Shown here: piece by piece, positions 27,107 to 35,230 of the stretch
Numbering within the stretch: the first letter of the stretch is position 1
How the letters are laid out: every line of letters begins with the position of its first letter
Source of the DNA: Streptacidiphilus jiangxiensis
GTDB lineage: Bacteria > Actinomycetota > Actinomycetes > Streptomycetales > Streptomycetaceae
NCBI RefSeq assembly: GCF_900109465.1
Contig: NZ_FOAZ01000001.1
Span: 186,001-250,000 of the forward strand
Direction: 5' to 3'
DNA length: 64,000 bases
Notes under the pieces: model-generated
Seen by the model: the letters and a program-made list of their open reading frames with translations, nothing else
Told to the model about the DNA's origin: nothing
The model's database searches: none
Program-made: the position numbers and the translations under genes

Positions 27107-27985
27107 GTGGCCCGCTCCAAGGGTGACAACAGCACGCCGCCGCCCGTGCCCGAGCCGCTGCGAGTGCCCGTCGCGGACTCGCACACGCACCTGGACATGC
27201 AGGACGCGACCCCCGAGGAGATCCTCGCCAAGGCGGCCTCCGTCGGTGTGAACACGGTCGTCCAGGTCGGTTGCGACATTCCGGGTTCACGCTGGGCCGC
27301 GGAGATCGCGGCGAAGCACGCGAACGTCCACGCCACGGTGTCCCTGCACCCGAACGAGGCGCCGCGGATCGTGCTCGGCGACCCGGACGGCTGGAGCGGC
27401 CAGAAGCGCGGCCCCGGCGGCATGGCCGCGCTCGACGCGGCGATCGAGGAGATCGACGCGCTGGCCGCGCTCCCGCAGGTGCGGGGCGTGGGGGAGACGG
27501 GTCTGGACTACTTCCGCACCGGCCCGGAAGGCGTCGCCGTCCAGCAGGAGTCGTTCCGTCGGCACATCGCCCTGGCCAAGAAGCACGCCAAGGCGCTGGT
27601 GATCCACGACCGGGACGCGCACGAGGACGTGCTGCGTATCCTGACCGAGAAGGGCGCGCCGGAGCGGACCGTCTTCCACTGCTACTCGGGTGACGAGGAG
27701 ATGGCCAAGGTCTGCGCGGAGGCGGGTTACTACCTCTCCTTCGCGGGGCCCGTCACCTTCCCGGCCAACCACCACCTGCGGGCGGCCCTCGCCGTCACCC
27801 CGATGGACCGCATCCTCGTGGAGACCGACGCGCCGTTCCTCACCCCCGCGCCGTTCCGCGGCCGACCCAACGCGCCGTACCTGATCCCCGTCACCCTGCG
27901 GGCGATGGCGCAGGTCAAGGGTGTCGAGGAGGACGAGATGGCGGCTGCGGTCGCGGCGAACACGGCGCGCGCGTTCGACTACTGA
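27107..27985 (+). CDS. tatD: TatD family metal-dependent hydrolase/DNase
   Basis: 292 residues, TIM barrel amidohydrolase. Metal ligands are in place: DSHTHLD at the start, GETGLDYF (Glu), VIHDRDAHED, FHCYSGD, and ETDAPFLTPAPFRG near the C-terminus. TatD proteins are 3'-5' exonucleases implicated in DNA repair and quality control. An insertion of about 20 residues (GDPDGWSGQKRGPGG) after SLHPNEAPR is common in actinobacterial members. GTG start 28 bases after the inverted repeat. Followed by the rpf-ksgA-ispE block. Confidence 0.94.
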   Translation: MARSKGDNSTPPPVPEPLRVPVADSHTHLDMQDATPEEILAKAASVGVNTVVQVGCDIPGSRWAAEIAAKHANVHATVSLHPNEAPRIVLGDPDGWSGQKRGPGGMAALDAAIEEIDALAALPQVRGVGETGLDYFRTGPEGVAVQQESFRRHIALAKKHAKALVIHDRDAHEDVLRILTEKGAPERTVFHCYSGDEEMAKVCAEAGYYLSFAGPVTFPANHHLRAALAVTPMDRILVETDAPFLTPAPFRGRPNAPYLIPVTLRAMAQVKGVEEDEMAAAVAANTARAFDY

Positions 27986-28101
27986 GGCCGGACCGGGGAC
28001 GGGAAGTCCCCTCCGGGTGACGTGACGGCCGCCCGCGCGGGTCGTTGGACAGTCCGCGGTCGAGGTGACCGAGAGCGGACGAAGGCCATGTGGGAGCCCG
28101 A

Positions 28102-28755
28102 GTGAACGTTTCTTCCGGCACGGCGCAGCGAACGCTGCCGCAGGCGCTGATCCTCGCCCTGCTGGTCGGCGGCACCGGCGCCTTCCTCGCCGAGGAGTCA
28201 CGGGGCGCGGAGGCCGACCGCGCCACCGAGGCCGCGGACGTGCTGCCGGACGGCACGGTCGCCGTTGCCGCGGCGGCGGGCTCGGCCGCCGCGGAGGCCG
28301 CGAGTGCGAGGGCCGCGTCCGTGCCCCGCACCGTCGAGACGCTGGTCCTGCCGCACACGCCCGGCTCGCCCGCCGCGCCGCAGTTGCCCGCGCGGCCGCG
28401 GCATGCCCGGCCGCGCCACCGGGCGGCGGAGGAGGTCCGCCCGGCCGGACTCCCCGACCAGGCCGCGAACCGCGGCCGACACCGGGCGACCTCGCCGCTG
28501 GTGCACTTCGGCACCGGTGCGCTCGACTGGGCCGCCCTGGCCCGCTGCGAGTCCGGAGGCAACCCCCACATCACCGACCCGAGCGGTCGCTACGGCGGGC
28601 TCTACCAGTTCGACGCCCACACCTGGCACAGCCTCGGCGGCCACGGGCTCCCTCAGAACGCGTCCGCCACGGAGCAGACCTCCCGTGCCGTGGCGCTCTT
28701 CCACGAGCGCGGCACCTCTCCCTGGCCCGTCTGCGGCCACCGCGCCGAGCACTGA
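28102..28755 (+). CDS. Short resuscitation-promoting factor-like transglycosylase
   Basis: 217 residues. A hydrophobic signal ([18 protein letters not shown]) is followed by an Ala/Pro/Arg-rich linker, then the Rpf domain from about residue 139: [20 protein letters not shown] with catalytic Glu about 150, [17 protein letters not shown] and SPWPVCGH. Rpf proteins cleave peptidoglycan outside the cell and promote exit from dormancy. The slot between tatD and ksgA normally holds RpfB with DUF348 and G5 domains; neither is present here. GTG with GGGAG five bases upstream was chosen; GTG 12 bases earlier is possible. Confidence 0.85.
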   Translation: MNVSSGTAQRTLPQALILALLVGGTGAFLAEESRGAEADRATEAADVLPDGTVAVAAAAGSAAAEAASARAASVPRTVETLVLPHTPGSPAAPQLPARPRHARPRHRAAEEVRPAGLPDQAANRGRHRATSPLVHFGTGALDWAALARCESGGNPHITDPSGRYGGLYQFDAHTWHSLGGHGLPQNASATEQTSRAVALFHERGTSPWPVCGHRAEH

Positions 28756-28858
28756 GCGCGACCCGCCGGGCGCGGGACGGCGGGCGGCGGTGGGGCGGTC
28801 CGGGATCGGGGGCAAGTGGCGGCGCGTTGCGCGCGGGCCTGCCCCGTATCCTTGGCGG

Positions 28859-29788
28859 GTGAGCACCACCGATCCCGACGCCGCCCCGTCCGCCGCGGCG
28901 CAGCCGGCCGACGCCCAGCCGTCCGAGTCCGCACTGCTGGGGCCGGCCGACGTACGTGAGCTGGCCGGAAAGCTGGGCGTACGGCCCACCAAGCAGCGCG
29001 GCCAGAACTTCGTCATCGACGCGAACACCGTGCGCCGGATCGTGCGCGCGGCTGAGGTGCTACCCGACGACGTGGTCGTCGAGGTCGGGCCGGGGCTCGG
29101 CTCGTTGACACTCGGCCTGCTGGAGGCCGTGGACCGGGTCACCGCGATCGAGATCGACCCGCTGCTCGCGCAGCACCTGCCGACCACCGTCGCCGCCCGG
29201 ATGCCCGGGAAGGCGGACCGTTTCGCCCTCGTCCACGCCGACGCGATGACGGTGACCGAGCTGCCCGGGCCCGCCCCCACGGCACTGGTGGCCAACCTCC
29301 CCTACAACGTCGCCGTTCCGGTGCTGCTGCACATGCTGGAGATGTTCCCCAGCATCGAGCGCACGCTGGTCATGGTGCAGTCCGAGGTGGCCGACCGACT
29401 GGCCGCCCAGCCGGGCAACAAGGTCTACGGCGTGCCGTCGGTCAAGGCCCAGTGGTACGCGCAGGTCAAGCGTGCCGGGGCGATCGGACGCAACGTGTTC
29501 TGGCCCGCGCCGAACGTCGACTCCGGGCTGGTCTCGCTGGTCCGGCGTGAGGAGCCGGTCAGGACGACCGCCCCGCGCCGCGAGGTGTTCGCCGTGGTGG
29601 ACGCGGCGTTCGCGCAGCGCCGCAAGACCCTGCGGGCCGCGCTCGCCGGCTGGGCCGGCAGCCCGGCTGCGGCGGAGGCGGCGCTGAACGCGGCGGGGAT
29701 CGACCACCGGCTGCGTGGCGAGGCGTTGACGGTGGAGCAGTTCGCCGCGATCGCCGAGCACAAGCCGCAGCAGCCGCAGCCGCTGTGA
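28859..29788 (+). CDS. ksgA: 16S rRNA dimethyladenosine transferase
   Basis: 309 residues. [20 protein letters not shown] is the KsgA N-terminal motif, [15 protein letters not shown] binds [13 protein letters not shown] contacts ribose, and [15 protein letters not shown] is the catalytic NLPY motif. It dimethylates A1518 and A1519 of 16S rRNA. The first 30 residues are a disordered extension. GTG lies six bases after TATCCT, so the transcript may be leaderless. Conserved order with rpf and ispE. Confidence 0.96.
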   Translation: MSTTDPDAAPSAAAQPADAQPSESALLGPADVRELAGKLGVRPTKQRGQNFVIDANTVRRIVRAAEVLPDDVVVEVGPGLGSLTLGLLEAVDRVTAIEIDPLLAQHLPTTVAARMPGKADRFALVHADAMTVTELPGPAPTALVANLPYNVAVPVLLHMLEMFPSIERTLVMVQSEVADRLAAQPGNKVYGVPSVKAQWYAQVKRAGAIGRNVFWPAPNVDSGLVSLVRREEPVRTTAPRREVFAVVDAAFAQRRKTLRAALAGWAGSPAAAEAALNAAGIDHRLRGEALTVEQFAAIAEHKPQQPQPL

Positions 29789-29932
29789 GCACGCGTCCGC
29801 GGTAGCGGCATTCGCAGCTGCAGCCGCGGCCGTGGTCGCGGGCCCGCGCAGAGGAGCAGCGGCAGCGGCCCTGAAGCGCCGTCACAGACCCATCCGTCAG
29901 GCCCACGTCCGTCACCCAGGAGCCTCCCGCCG

Positions 29933-30901
29933 ATGAACGCGTCCGAGTCCGTGCTCGAACCGGCTTCCGCGTCCCTGCCCGACAGTGTCACCGTCCGCGT
30001 TCCGGCCAAGGTCAACGTCCAGTTGGCCGTCGGCGGCCGCCGCGCCGACGGCTTCCACGCGCTGGCCACGGTCTTCTTCGCGGTCGGGCTCTGGGACACG
30101 GTCACCGCGCGTCCGGCTCCGGGCGTGACGCTGACCGTGTCCGGGCGCGACGCGGACGTGGTGCCGACGGACGAGAGCAACCTGGCCGCGCGGGCGGCGC
30201 GGGCGCTGGCCGCGCACCACGGCGTCGAGGCGAACGTCGCGCTGCACATCGACAAGGACATCCCCGTCGCGGGCGGCATGGCCGGCGGCAGCGCGGACGC
30301 GGCCGCGGCCCTGCTGGCCTGCGACGCGCTGTGGGGTCTGGGCACCGACCGGGAGACGCTCTTCGCGCTCGCCGCGGACCTCGGCAGCGACGTGCCGTTC
30401 TCCCTGCACGGCGGGGTCGCGCTCGGCGAGGGGCGCGGCGAGCGGCTGACCCCGGTGCCGGTGGGCGGCGCCTTCCACTGGGTCTTCGCGGTCGCCGACG
30501 GCGGTCTGTCGACGCCCGCCGTCTACGGGGAGTGCGACCGTCTGCGGGAGCAGGCGGACGGCCCGGGCGGCGCGGACGAGAACCGGGTCCCGGCGCCCGC
30601 CGCGGACGCCGCGCTGCTGGAGGCCCTCGCCTCCGGCGATGCCGCCGCACTGGGCACCGCCCTCGGCAACGATCTGCAGCCGGCCGCGCTCTCCCTGCGC
30701 CCGGCCCTGGCCGAGACGCTCCGCGCGGGCACCGAGGCCGGCGCGATCGGCGCGCTGGTCTCCGGCTCCGGGCCGACCTGCGCCTTCCTGACCAAGGATG
30801 CGGCCGCGTCCGCGGCGGTCGCCGCGGCGCTGGCCCAGTCCGGCACCTGCCGCGAGGTCCGCCGCGCGGAGGGCCCGGTCCCGGGCGCGACCCTGGTCTG
30901 A
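29933..30901 (+). CDS. ispE: 4-diphosphocytidyl-2-C-methyl-D-erythritol kinase
   Basis: 322 residues of the GHMP kinase family. VRVPAKVNVQLAVGGRRADGFH is the IspE N-terminal motif, PVAGGMAGGSADAAAALLA the ATP-binding glycine loop, DLGSDVPFSLHGG the central motif, and ALVSGSGPTCAFL the C-terminal one. It carries out the ATP-dependent step of the MEP isoprenoid pathway. ATG after AGGAG. The 144 bases before it hold nothing obvious. Confidence 0.96.
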   Translation: MNASESVLEPASASLPDSVTVRVPAKVNVQLAVGGRRADGFHALATVFFAVGLWDTVTARPAPGVTLTVSGRDADVVPTDESNLAARAARALAAHHGVEANVALHIDKDIPVAGGMAGGSADAAAALLACDALWGLGTDRETLFALAADLGSDVPFSLHGGVALGEGRGERLTPVPVGGAFHWVFAVADGGLSTPAVYGECDRLREQADGPGGADENRVPAPAADAALLEALASGDAAALGTALGNDLQPAALSLRPALAETLRAGTEAGAIGALVSGSGPTCAFLTKDAAASAAVAAALAQSGTCREVRRAEGPVPGATLV

Positions 30902-31163
30902 CCCCTGCCCGCAGGAGCTTCCAGCGTGCGGAGCGCGCTGCCGGGGTCGGAGTACACCCTGCAGGCCGCCCGGCGCCCGCGGCCCGCCGCCCGACGAGTT
31001 CGCGCCTTCGGCGCACCCGGCGCACTCCCGAACGTCCTGTCCGGGCTGTCCGAACTGCTGCTCGTGGACGTCCCGACCCGGATCGGCGAGCCGAGCCGAA
31101 CCCGCGGCCCACTAGGCTGGTAGGTCGGCACCTCTTTCGAGCCCCCGCAGGAGCGCAGCACCC

Positions 31164-32948
31164 GTGGCAGTCAACCTCGTCACCGTCGAAGACGTCAGCA
31201 AGATCTTCGGCACCCGAGCCGTGCTCGACGGCGTGTCCGTCGGTGTGAGCGAGGGCGACCGGATCGGCGTCGTCGGCCGCAACGGCGACGGCAAGACCAC
31301 GCTCACGCAGATCATGGCCAAGCGCGAGGAGCCGGACTCCGGCCGGGTCACGCACGTGACCGGCCTGAACATCGGTGTGCTGCACCAGGGCGACGCGCTG
31401 GACCCGAAGGCCACCATCCGGCACGAGGTCGTCGGCGACAAGGCCGACCACGAGTGGGCCGGTGACGCCCGGATCCGCGACGTGCTGACCGGTCTCTTCG
31501 ACGGCCTGGACCTGTCCGGCTTCCCGCAGGGGCTGGACACCGTGATCGGGCCGCTCTCCGGTGGTGAGCGCCGCCGCATCGCGCTGGCGAAGCTGCTGAT
31601 CGAGGACCACGACCTGCTCGTGCTGGACGAGCCCACCAACCACCTCGACGTCGAGGGCATCGCCTGGCTCGCCGGCCACCTGCAGGCGCGGCGCTCCGCG
31701 CTGGTCGTGGTCACCCACGACCGCTGGTTCCTGGACCAGGTCTGCACCCGCATGTGGGACGTGCAGTCCGGCGCCGTCCACGAGTACGAGGGTGGCTACT
31801 CCGACTACGTCTTCGCCCGCGCCGAGCGCGCGCGCATCGCGGCGACGGAGGAGACCAAGCGGCAGAACCTGGTCCGCAAGGAGCTGGCCTGGCTGCGCCG
31901 CGGCGCGCCCGCGCGCACCTCCAAGCCGCGGTTCCGCGTCGAGGCCGCGAACGAGCTGATCGCCGACGTGCCGCCGCCGCGCGACAAGTCCGAGCTGATG
32001 AAGTTCGCCAACTCGCGGCTCGGCAGGACCGTCTTCGACCTGGAGGACGTGACCGTCAAGGCGGGTGACAAGCTGCTGCTGGAGCGTCTCACCTGGCAGC
32101 TGGGCCCCGGTGACCGCATCGGCTTGGTCGGTGTGAACGGCGCCGGCAAGACCTCGCTGATGCGCGCCATGCAGCAGGCCTGGGCCAGTGACAGTGAGCA
32201 GCAGCCGGTCGGCGGCAAGGTCGTCGTCGGCAAGACGGTCAAGCTCGCCTACCTCTCCCAGGAGGTCGCCGAGCTGCCCGGCACGCTGCGCGTGCTGGAG
32301 GCCGTGGAGCAGGTGCGGGGCCGCGTCGACCTGGGCAAGGGCCGTGAACTGTCCGCGAGCCAGCTCTGCGAGACCTTCGGGTTCACAAAGGAGAAGCAGT
32401 GGACGCCCGTCGCCGACCTCTCCGGTGGTGAGCGGCGCCGACTGCAGCTGCTGCGTCTGCTCATGGACGAGCCCAACGTGCTGTTCATGGACGAGCCGAC
32501 CAACGACCTCGACATCGAGACCCTGAACCAGCTGGAGGACCTCCTCGACGGCTGGCCCGGCTCGCTCGTGGTGATCTCCCACGACCGGTTCTTCATCGAG
32601 CGCACCACGGACACCGTCTGGGCGCTGCTCGGCGACCGCCGCCTGCGGATGCTGCCGCGCGGCATCGACGAGTACCTGGAGCGCCGCGCCGCGCTGGTCG
32701 AGGCGACGGCCCCGGCCCCGGCGGCGAAGAAGACCACCGGTGACACCCGCGCGGCGAAGAAGGAGCTCCAGCGGATCGAGCGTCAGCTCGCCAAGCTGGA
32801 GGAGAAGGAGACCAAGCTCCACGCCCAGATGGCCGAGCACGCCGCGGACTTCGGCAAGATCGCCGAGCTGGACACCCAGCTGCGCGCCGTCAAGGACGAG
32901 CGCGACGAGCTGGAGATGCAGTGGCTGGAGCTCGCCGAGGACGCGTGA
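31164..32948 (+). CDS. ABC-F family ATPase (Uup/EttA-like)
   Basis: 594 residues with two nucleotide-binding domains and no membrane segments. First domain: Walker A GRNGDGKTT, signature LSGGERRRIAL, Walker B LLVLDEPTNHLD. Second: GVNGAGKTS, LSGGERRRLQL, VLFMDEPTNDLD. The interdomain linker (ETKRQNLVRKELAWLRRGAPARTSKPRFR) is the P-site tRNA interaction motif of ABC-F proteins; a C-terminal coiled coil of about 75 residues resembles Uup. It probably acts on ribosomes. It is not clearly of the antibiotic-resistance branch. GTG with GCAGGAG upstream; TAGGCT about 50 bases upstream may be its -10 box. Confidence 0.92.
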   Translation: MAVNLVTVEDVSKIFGTRAVLDGVSVGVSEGDRIGVVGRNGDGKTTLTQIMAKREEPDSGRVTHVTGLNIGVLHQGDALDPKATIRHEVVGDKADHEWAGDARIRDVLTGLFDGLDLSGFPQGLDTVIGPLSGGERRRIALAKLLIEDHDLLVLDEPTNHLDVEGIAWLAGHLQARRSALVVVTHDRWFLDQVCTRMWDVQSGAVHEYEGGYSDYVFARAERARIAATEETKRQNLVRKELAWLRRGAPARTSKPRFRVEAANELIADVPPPRDKSELMKFANSRLGRTVFDLEDVTVKAGDKLLLERLTWQLGPGDRIGLVGVNGAGKTSLMRAMQQAWASDSEQQPVGGKVVVGKTVKLAYLSQEVAELPGTLRVLEAVEQVRGRVDLGKGRELSASQLCETFGFTKEKQWTPVADLSGGERRRLQLLRLLMDEPNVLFMDEPTNDLDIETLNQLEDLLDGWPGSLVVISHDRFFIERTTDTVWALLGDRRLRMLPRGIDEYLERRAALVEATAPAPAAKKTTGDTRAAKKELQRIERQLAKLEEKETKLHAQMAEHAADFGKIAELDTQLRAVKDERDELEMQWLELAEDA

Positions 32949-33033
32949 GCGTTTCCGGCTGCACCTGCGCACCCGCCTGCGGCTGGCGCCGACCCCGTGT
33001 CGGCCGTGGGCGCCCGGTGACGGCCGAGCAGGG

Positions 33034-33555
33034 TCACGGGCGCTGCCGGCCGTCCTGGCCGGTGACGTTCGGCGGCGGCGGGGGCGGCGGCAGTGGCGGC
33101 AGTGGTCGGGAGGCGAACGCCGGTGGGACCAGCCGGGAGCCGCCGGGCAGTTGTCTCGCGAACTCGGCGTCGTTGTACCGCAGGGACGCCTCCACCTCAG
33201 GCGTGATGACGACCCGCACGTCCGGGTGCCACCCGGGCAGGCGGTATCCGGGCCCGCCGTTCACATGCCAGGCCACAGGCGGGGAGTAGGTCGGATCCGC
33301 GGCCGGGTTCCGCATCCACTCGGCTCGGCGGCGTGCGCCTGGTTCGTCGTTGCGGACGAAGGTCAGGGTGACGGCGACCGAGGAGGCGAAGGTGTTCGGG
33401 AGGTAGCGCTCCATCCCGCTGTACGTGTAGCCGTACAGGCGCCCGAGCCACACCGCTGTCGAACATGGACGCGGTGCGGCGTCGACCACCACGGTGACCG
33501 TGGGGGCGAGGCTGAGCATGCGGGTGGCGAAGCCTTCAGCCGCGGCGACGTGCAT
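33034..33555 (-). CDS. Unknown protein, paralog A of a tandem pair in the T7SS-like cassette
   Basis: 173 residues, no domain recognised. It shares blocks with its upstream neighbour: AVWLGRLYGY, DEPGARRRAEWM, NPAADPTYSPPVAWH followed by NGGPG, and PGWHP with TPEVEASL. The C-terminus is a proline run (PLPPLPPPPPPP). No signal peptide or membrane helix. Its ATG overlaps the stop of the upstream paralog by one base (TGATG), so translation is coupled and it is the last gene of the leftward cassette. The N-terminal third (THR/VAL-rich, FATRMLSLAPTVTVVV) differs from the paralog. Possible roles such as chaperone, immunity or effector are not supported by any motif. Confidence 0.7.
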   Translation of the reverse strand: MHVAAAEGFATRMLSLAPTVTVVVDAAPRPCSTAVWLGRLYGYTYSGMERYLPNTFASSVAVTLTFVRNDEPGARRRAEWMRNPAADPTYSPPVAWHVNGGPGYRLPGWHPDVRVVITPEVEASLRYNDAEFARQLPGGSRLVPPAFASRPLPPLPPPPPPPNVTGQDGRQRP

Positions 33556-34070
33556 CACGAGCCTTCCGGGTAGGCGATGGTGTCCGGCGGGGGCGGTGGA
33601 GGCGGCCCCGGTGGAAGATCCGGGGCCGACCTGGCGCGCGTCAGGAATCCGGGGACGCCGTAGTGGTCGTGGAGGATGCGGCGGTACTGGTCCCGCTGGT
33701 AGCCGAGCGACCGCTCGACCTCCGGTGTGACGACCAGTCGGGCCGCCGGGTGCCAGCGGGGTGGGTGGAAGCCGGGCCCGCCGTCCAGGTGCCACGTGAC
33801 GGGTGGCTGGTAGGCCGGGTCGGCCGCCGGGTTGCCCATCCAGGCCGCACGGCGCCTTGCACCCGGCTCGTCGATCCGGGTGAAGACGGCCAGCAGATCC
33901 AGGTACCGCTCGCCGACGTCATCCGGATCCCGACGGCGGATGACGACGTCGTAGCCGTACAGCCGGCCGATCCACACCGCCATCGCGTAGACGTCGGCGT
34001 TGCCGTCCCACCAGCGCGTGATGCTGGGTGGGAGCCACAGCATCTCGGCAGCGACTTCCTGGACGTTCAT
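33555..34070 (-). CDS. Unknown protein, paralog B of a tandem pair in the T7SS-like cassette
   Basis: 171 residues, no domain recognised. Conserved with the next gene: AVWIGRLYGYDVVIRRRDPD, DEPGARRRAAWMGNPAADP, QPPVTWHLDGGPGF, RWHPAARLVVTPEVERSLGY, and a proline-rich tail (PPGPPPPPPPD). The N-terminus MNVQEVAAEMLWLPPSI resembles a short helix. ATG has GAGG upstream. It starts 57 bases after the PPE-like gene, same strand. The strongly conserved central 80 residues suggest a recent duplication or shared partner surface. Confidence 0.72.
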   Translation of the reverse strand: MNVQEVAAEMLWLPPSITRWWDGNADVYAMAVWIGRLYGYDVVIRRRDPDDVGERYLDLLAVFTRIDEPGARRRAAWMGNPAADPAYQPPVTWHLDGGPGFHPPRWHPAARLVVTPEVERSLGYQRDQYRRILHDHYGVPGFLTRARSAPDLPPGPPPPPPPDTIAYPEGS

Positions 34071-34126
34071 CGGGGACCTCTGCGGCGTCGGGGCGGGGGA
34101 TCGTGAGGGCGTCCGGCGCCCGAAGG

Positions 34127-34858
34127 TCAGATGTTCGTGGCAACGGGCCAGCGGCCCCCGGGAAAGGCGGTGTCGTCCATCGCCTCGCCGTGGAGGCTGT
34201 CGAGCTGGGTGGACTGTGCGGCCACCAGGGCCGTCAGTGCAGCGAGGAACGTGAGAATGGTGGAGTAGGTGAATCCCCCCGAAGCCAGGGCCACCAGCAG
34301 CCCGGGTGGGGCGCCTGCTCCGGTCGAGGCGGCAGCGCCGGCGGCGATCTGCGCGGAGATGAACGCCACCAACAAGGCTGCGACAGCCACGTAGAAGGTA
34401 AGCCCCGCGGCGGCACAGGTGGTGAGCACCCCGGAGGTCTTGTCCGCCAGGGTGGCGAGCCGAGCGGCTGCCGCCGACTGCGGAGTGATCGCCTGGGTGT
34501 ACGCCGTGGCGCTGGCTCCCTTCCACTCCCCTGTCGATCCCAGGGTCGCGGCGTTGACGTCGGCGGCGACCGAGGAAGCCGTGTCGCGGAGGTTCTCCCA
34601 CTGGTAGGCGTTCTGCCAGAAGGCGATCGGAGCGGGCGCGCCCTCCAGGATGTCGGCCATCACGGTGAGGACATCCTCCACGAGTTTGATGAACTCGGAG
34701 GCTGCCCAGGCGATCAGATCGCTGACCGGAGGAACGATGTACCACTCCTGGAGGAGGTGGTTGATCCGGGTCCGAAGGTCCTCCGCGTGCTGGGAGACCT
34801 CCGGGATCTTACTGGTGATCTTGTCCACGGCGTGTTCGTACTGAGCGACGCTGAACAT
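34127..34858 (-). CDS. PPE/WXG100-like protein with C-terminal membrane helices
   Basis: 243 residues. The N-terminal 110 residues are predicted helical (YEHAVDKITSKIPEVSQHAEDLRTRI landmarks) and end in EWKGASATAY, with W112-x-G114 as in WXG/PPE type VII secretion proteins. Two hydrophobic segments follow (about 151-173 and 187-213), then a short polar tail. Such layouts occur in actinobacterial ESX-associated proteins and in the N-terminal parts of polymorphic toxins, but no toxin domain is attached. ATG with GGGGG upstream. Middle gene of the cassette. Confidence 0.7.
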   Translation of the reverse strand: MFSVAQYEHAVDKITSKIPEVSQHAEDLRTRINHLLQEWYIVPPVSDLIAWAASEFIKLVEDVLTVMADILEGAPAPIAFWQNAYQWENLRDTASSVAADVNAATLGSTGEWKGASATAYTQAITPQSAAAARLATLADKTSGVLTTCAAAGLTFYVAVAALLVAFISAQIAAGAAASTGAGAPPGLLVALASGGFTYSTILTFLAALTALVAAQSTQLDSLHGEAMDDTAFPGGRWPVATNI

Positions 34859-34882
34859 CTGCTGGAACCCCCGAAAAGATGA

Positions 34883-35191
34883 TCACGTGTGGAGTGCGTG
34901 GAACGACTGGGCTGTCTGGTGTTCGACGACTTCGTAGTTCTGTGCCGTGGTCCGCAGGGCCTGCGCGATCTGGTGCATTTCCTGGCATCCCTGAAGGGAG
35001 CGGGTCACGAAGGTCTGGACGACCTCCTGCACGGCCGGCGTCATCATCTGGAAGATGCCCGAGTGGGCGCGGTCCAGTTCCAGTTGGGCTGCCGCCCGGG
35101 CCATCTGCTGCAGCTTCTCTGCCTCGTCGTCCCAGTCGGCTGCTTCCTTGATGAGCGTCTGAGTGGTCAGCACGTATCCGTCGGTGCTCAC
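34883..35191 (-). CDS. EspC/WXG100-like type VII secretion substrate
   Basis: 102 residues, the size of WXG100/EspC proteins and wholly helical by composition. The N-terminus (YVLTTQTLIKEAADWDDEAEKL) resembles EspC-type (DUF2580) proteins. Y86-EVVE90 near the C-terminus fits the YxxxD/E export signal of type VII substrates. No W-x-G turn is clear, so EspC-like rather than EsxA-like is preferred. GTG start with AAGGA about ten bases upstream. It lies between the YbaB-like gene and the PPE-like gene; no secretion ATPase is encoded in this window. Confidence 0.7.
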   Translation of the reverse strand: MSTDGYVLTTQTLIKEAADWDDEAEKLQQMARAAAQLELDRAHSGIFQMMTPAVQEVVQTFVTRSLQGCQEMHQIAQALRTTAQNYEVVEHQTAQSFHALHT

Positions 35192-35230
35192 GTGGTCCCA
35201 ATCCTTGATCGAATGGTCCGTGGTGCGAGA

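Noticed and set aside
27986-28101. c-di-AMP (ydaO-type) riboswitch before the rpf gene
   Set aside because: Some Streptomyces rpf genes have one, but this 116-base leader is too short and lacks the conserved core; only a small gggac/gtccc hairpin is visible.
31164-32948. Antibiotic-resistance ABC-F protein
   Set aside because: Linker and C-terminal coiled coil look like the housekeeping Uup type; no biosynthetic or resistance context is present.
30102-32972. Minus-strand long open frame opposite ispE and the ABC-F gene
   Set aside because: Shadow of two certain genes; composition is Leu/Gln/His repetitive without domains.
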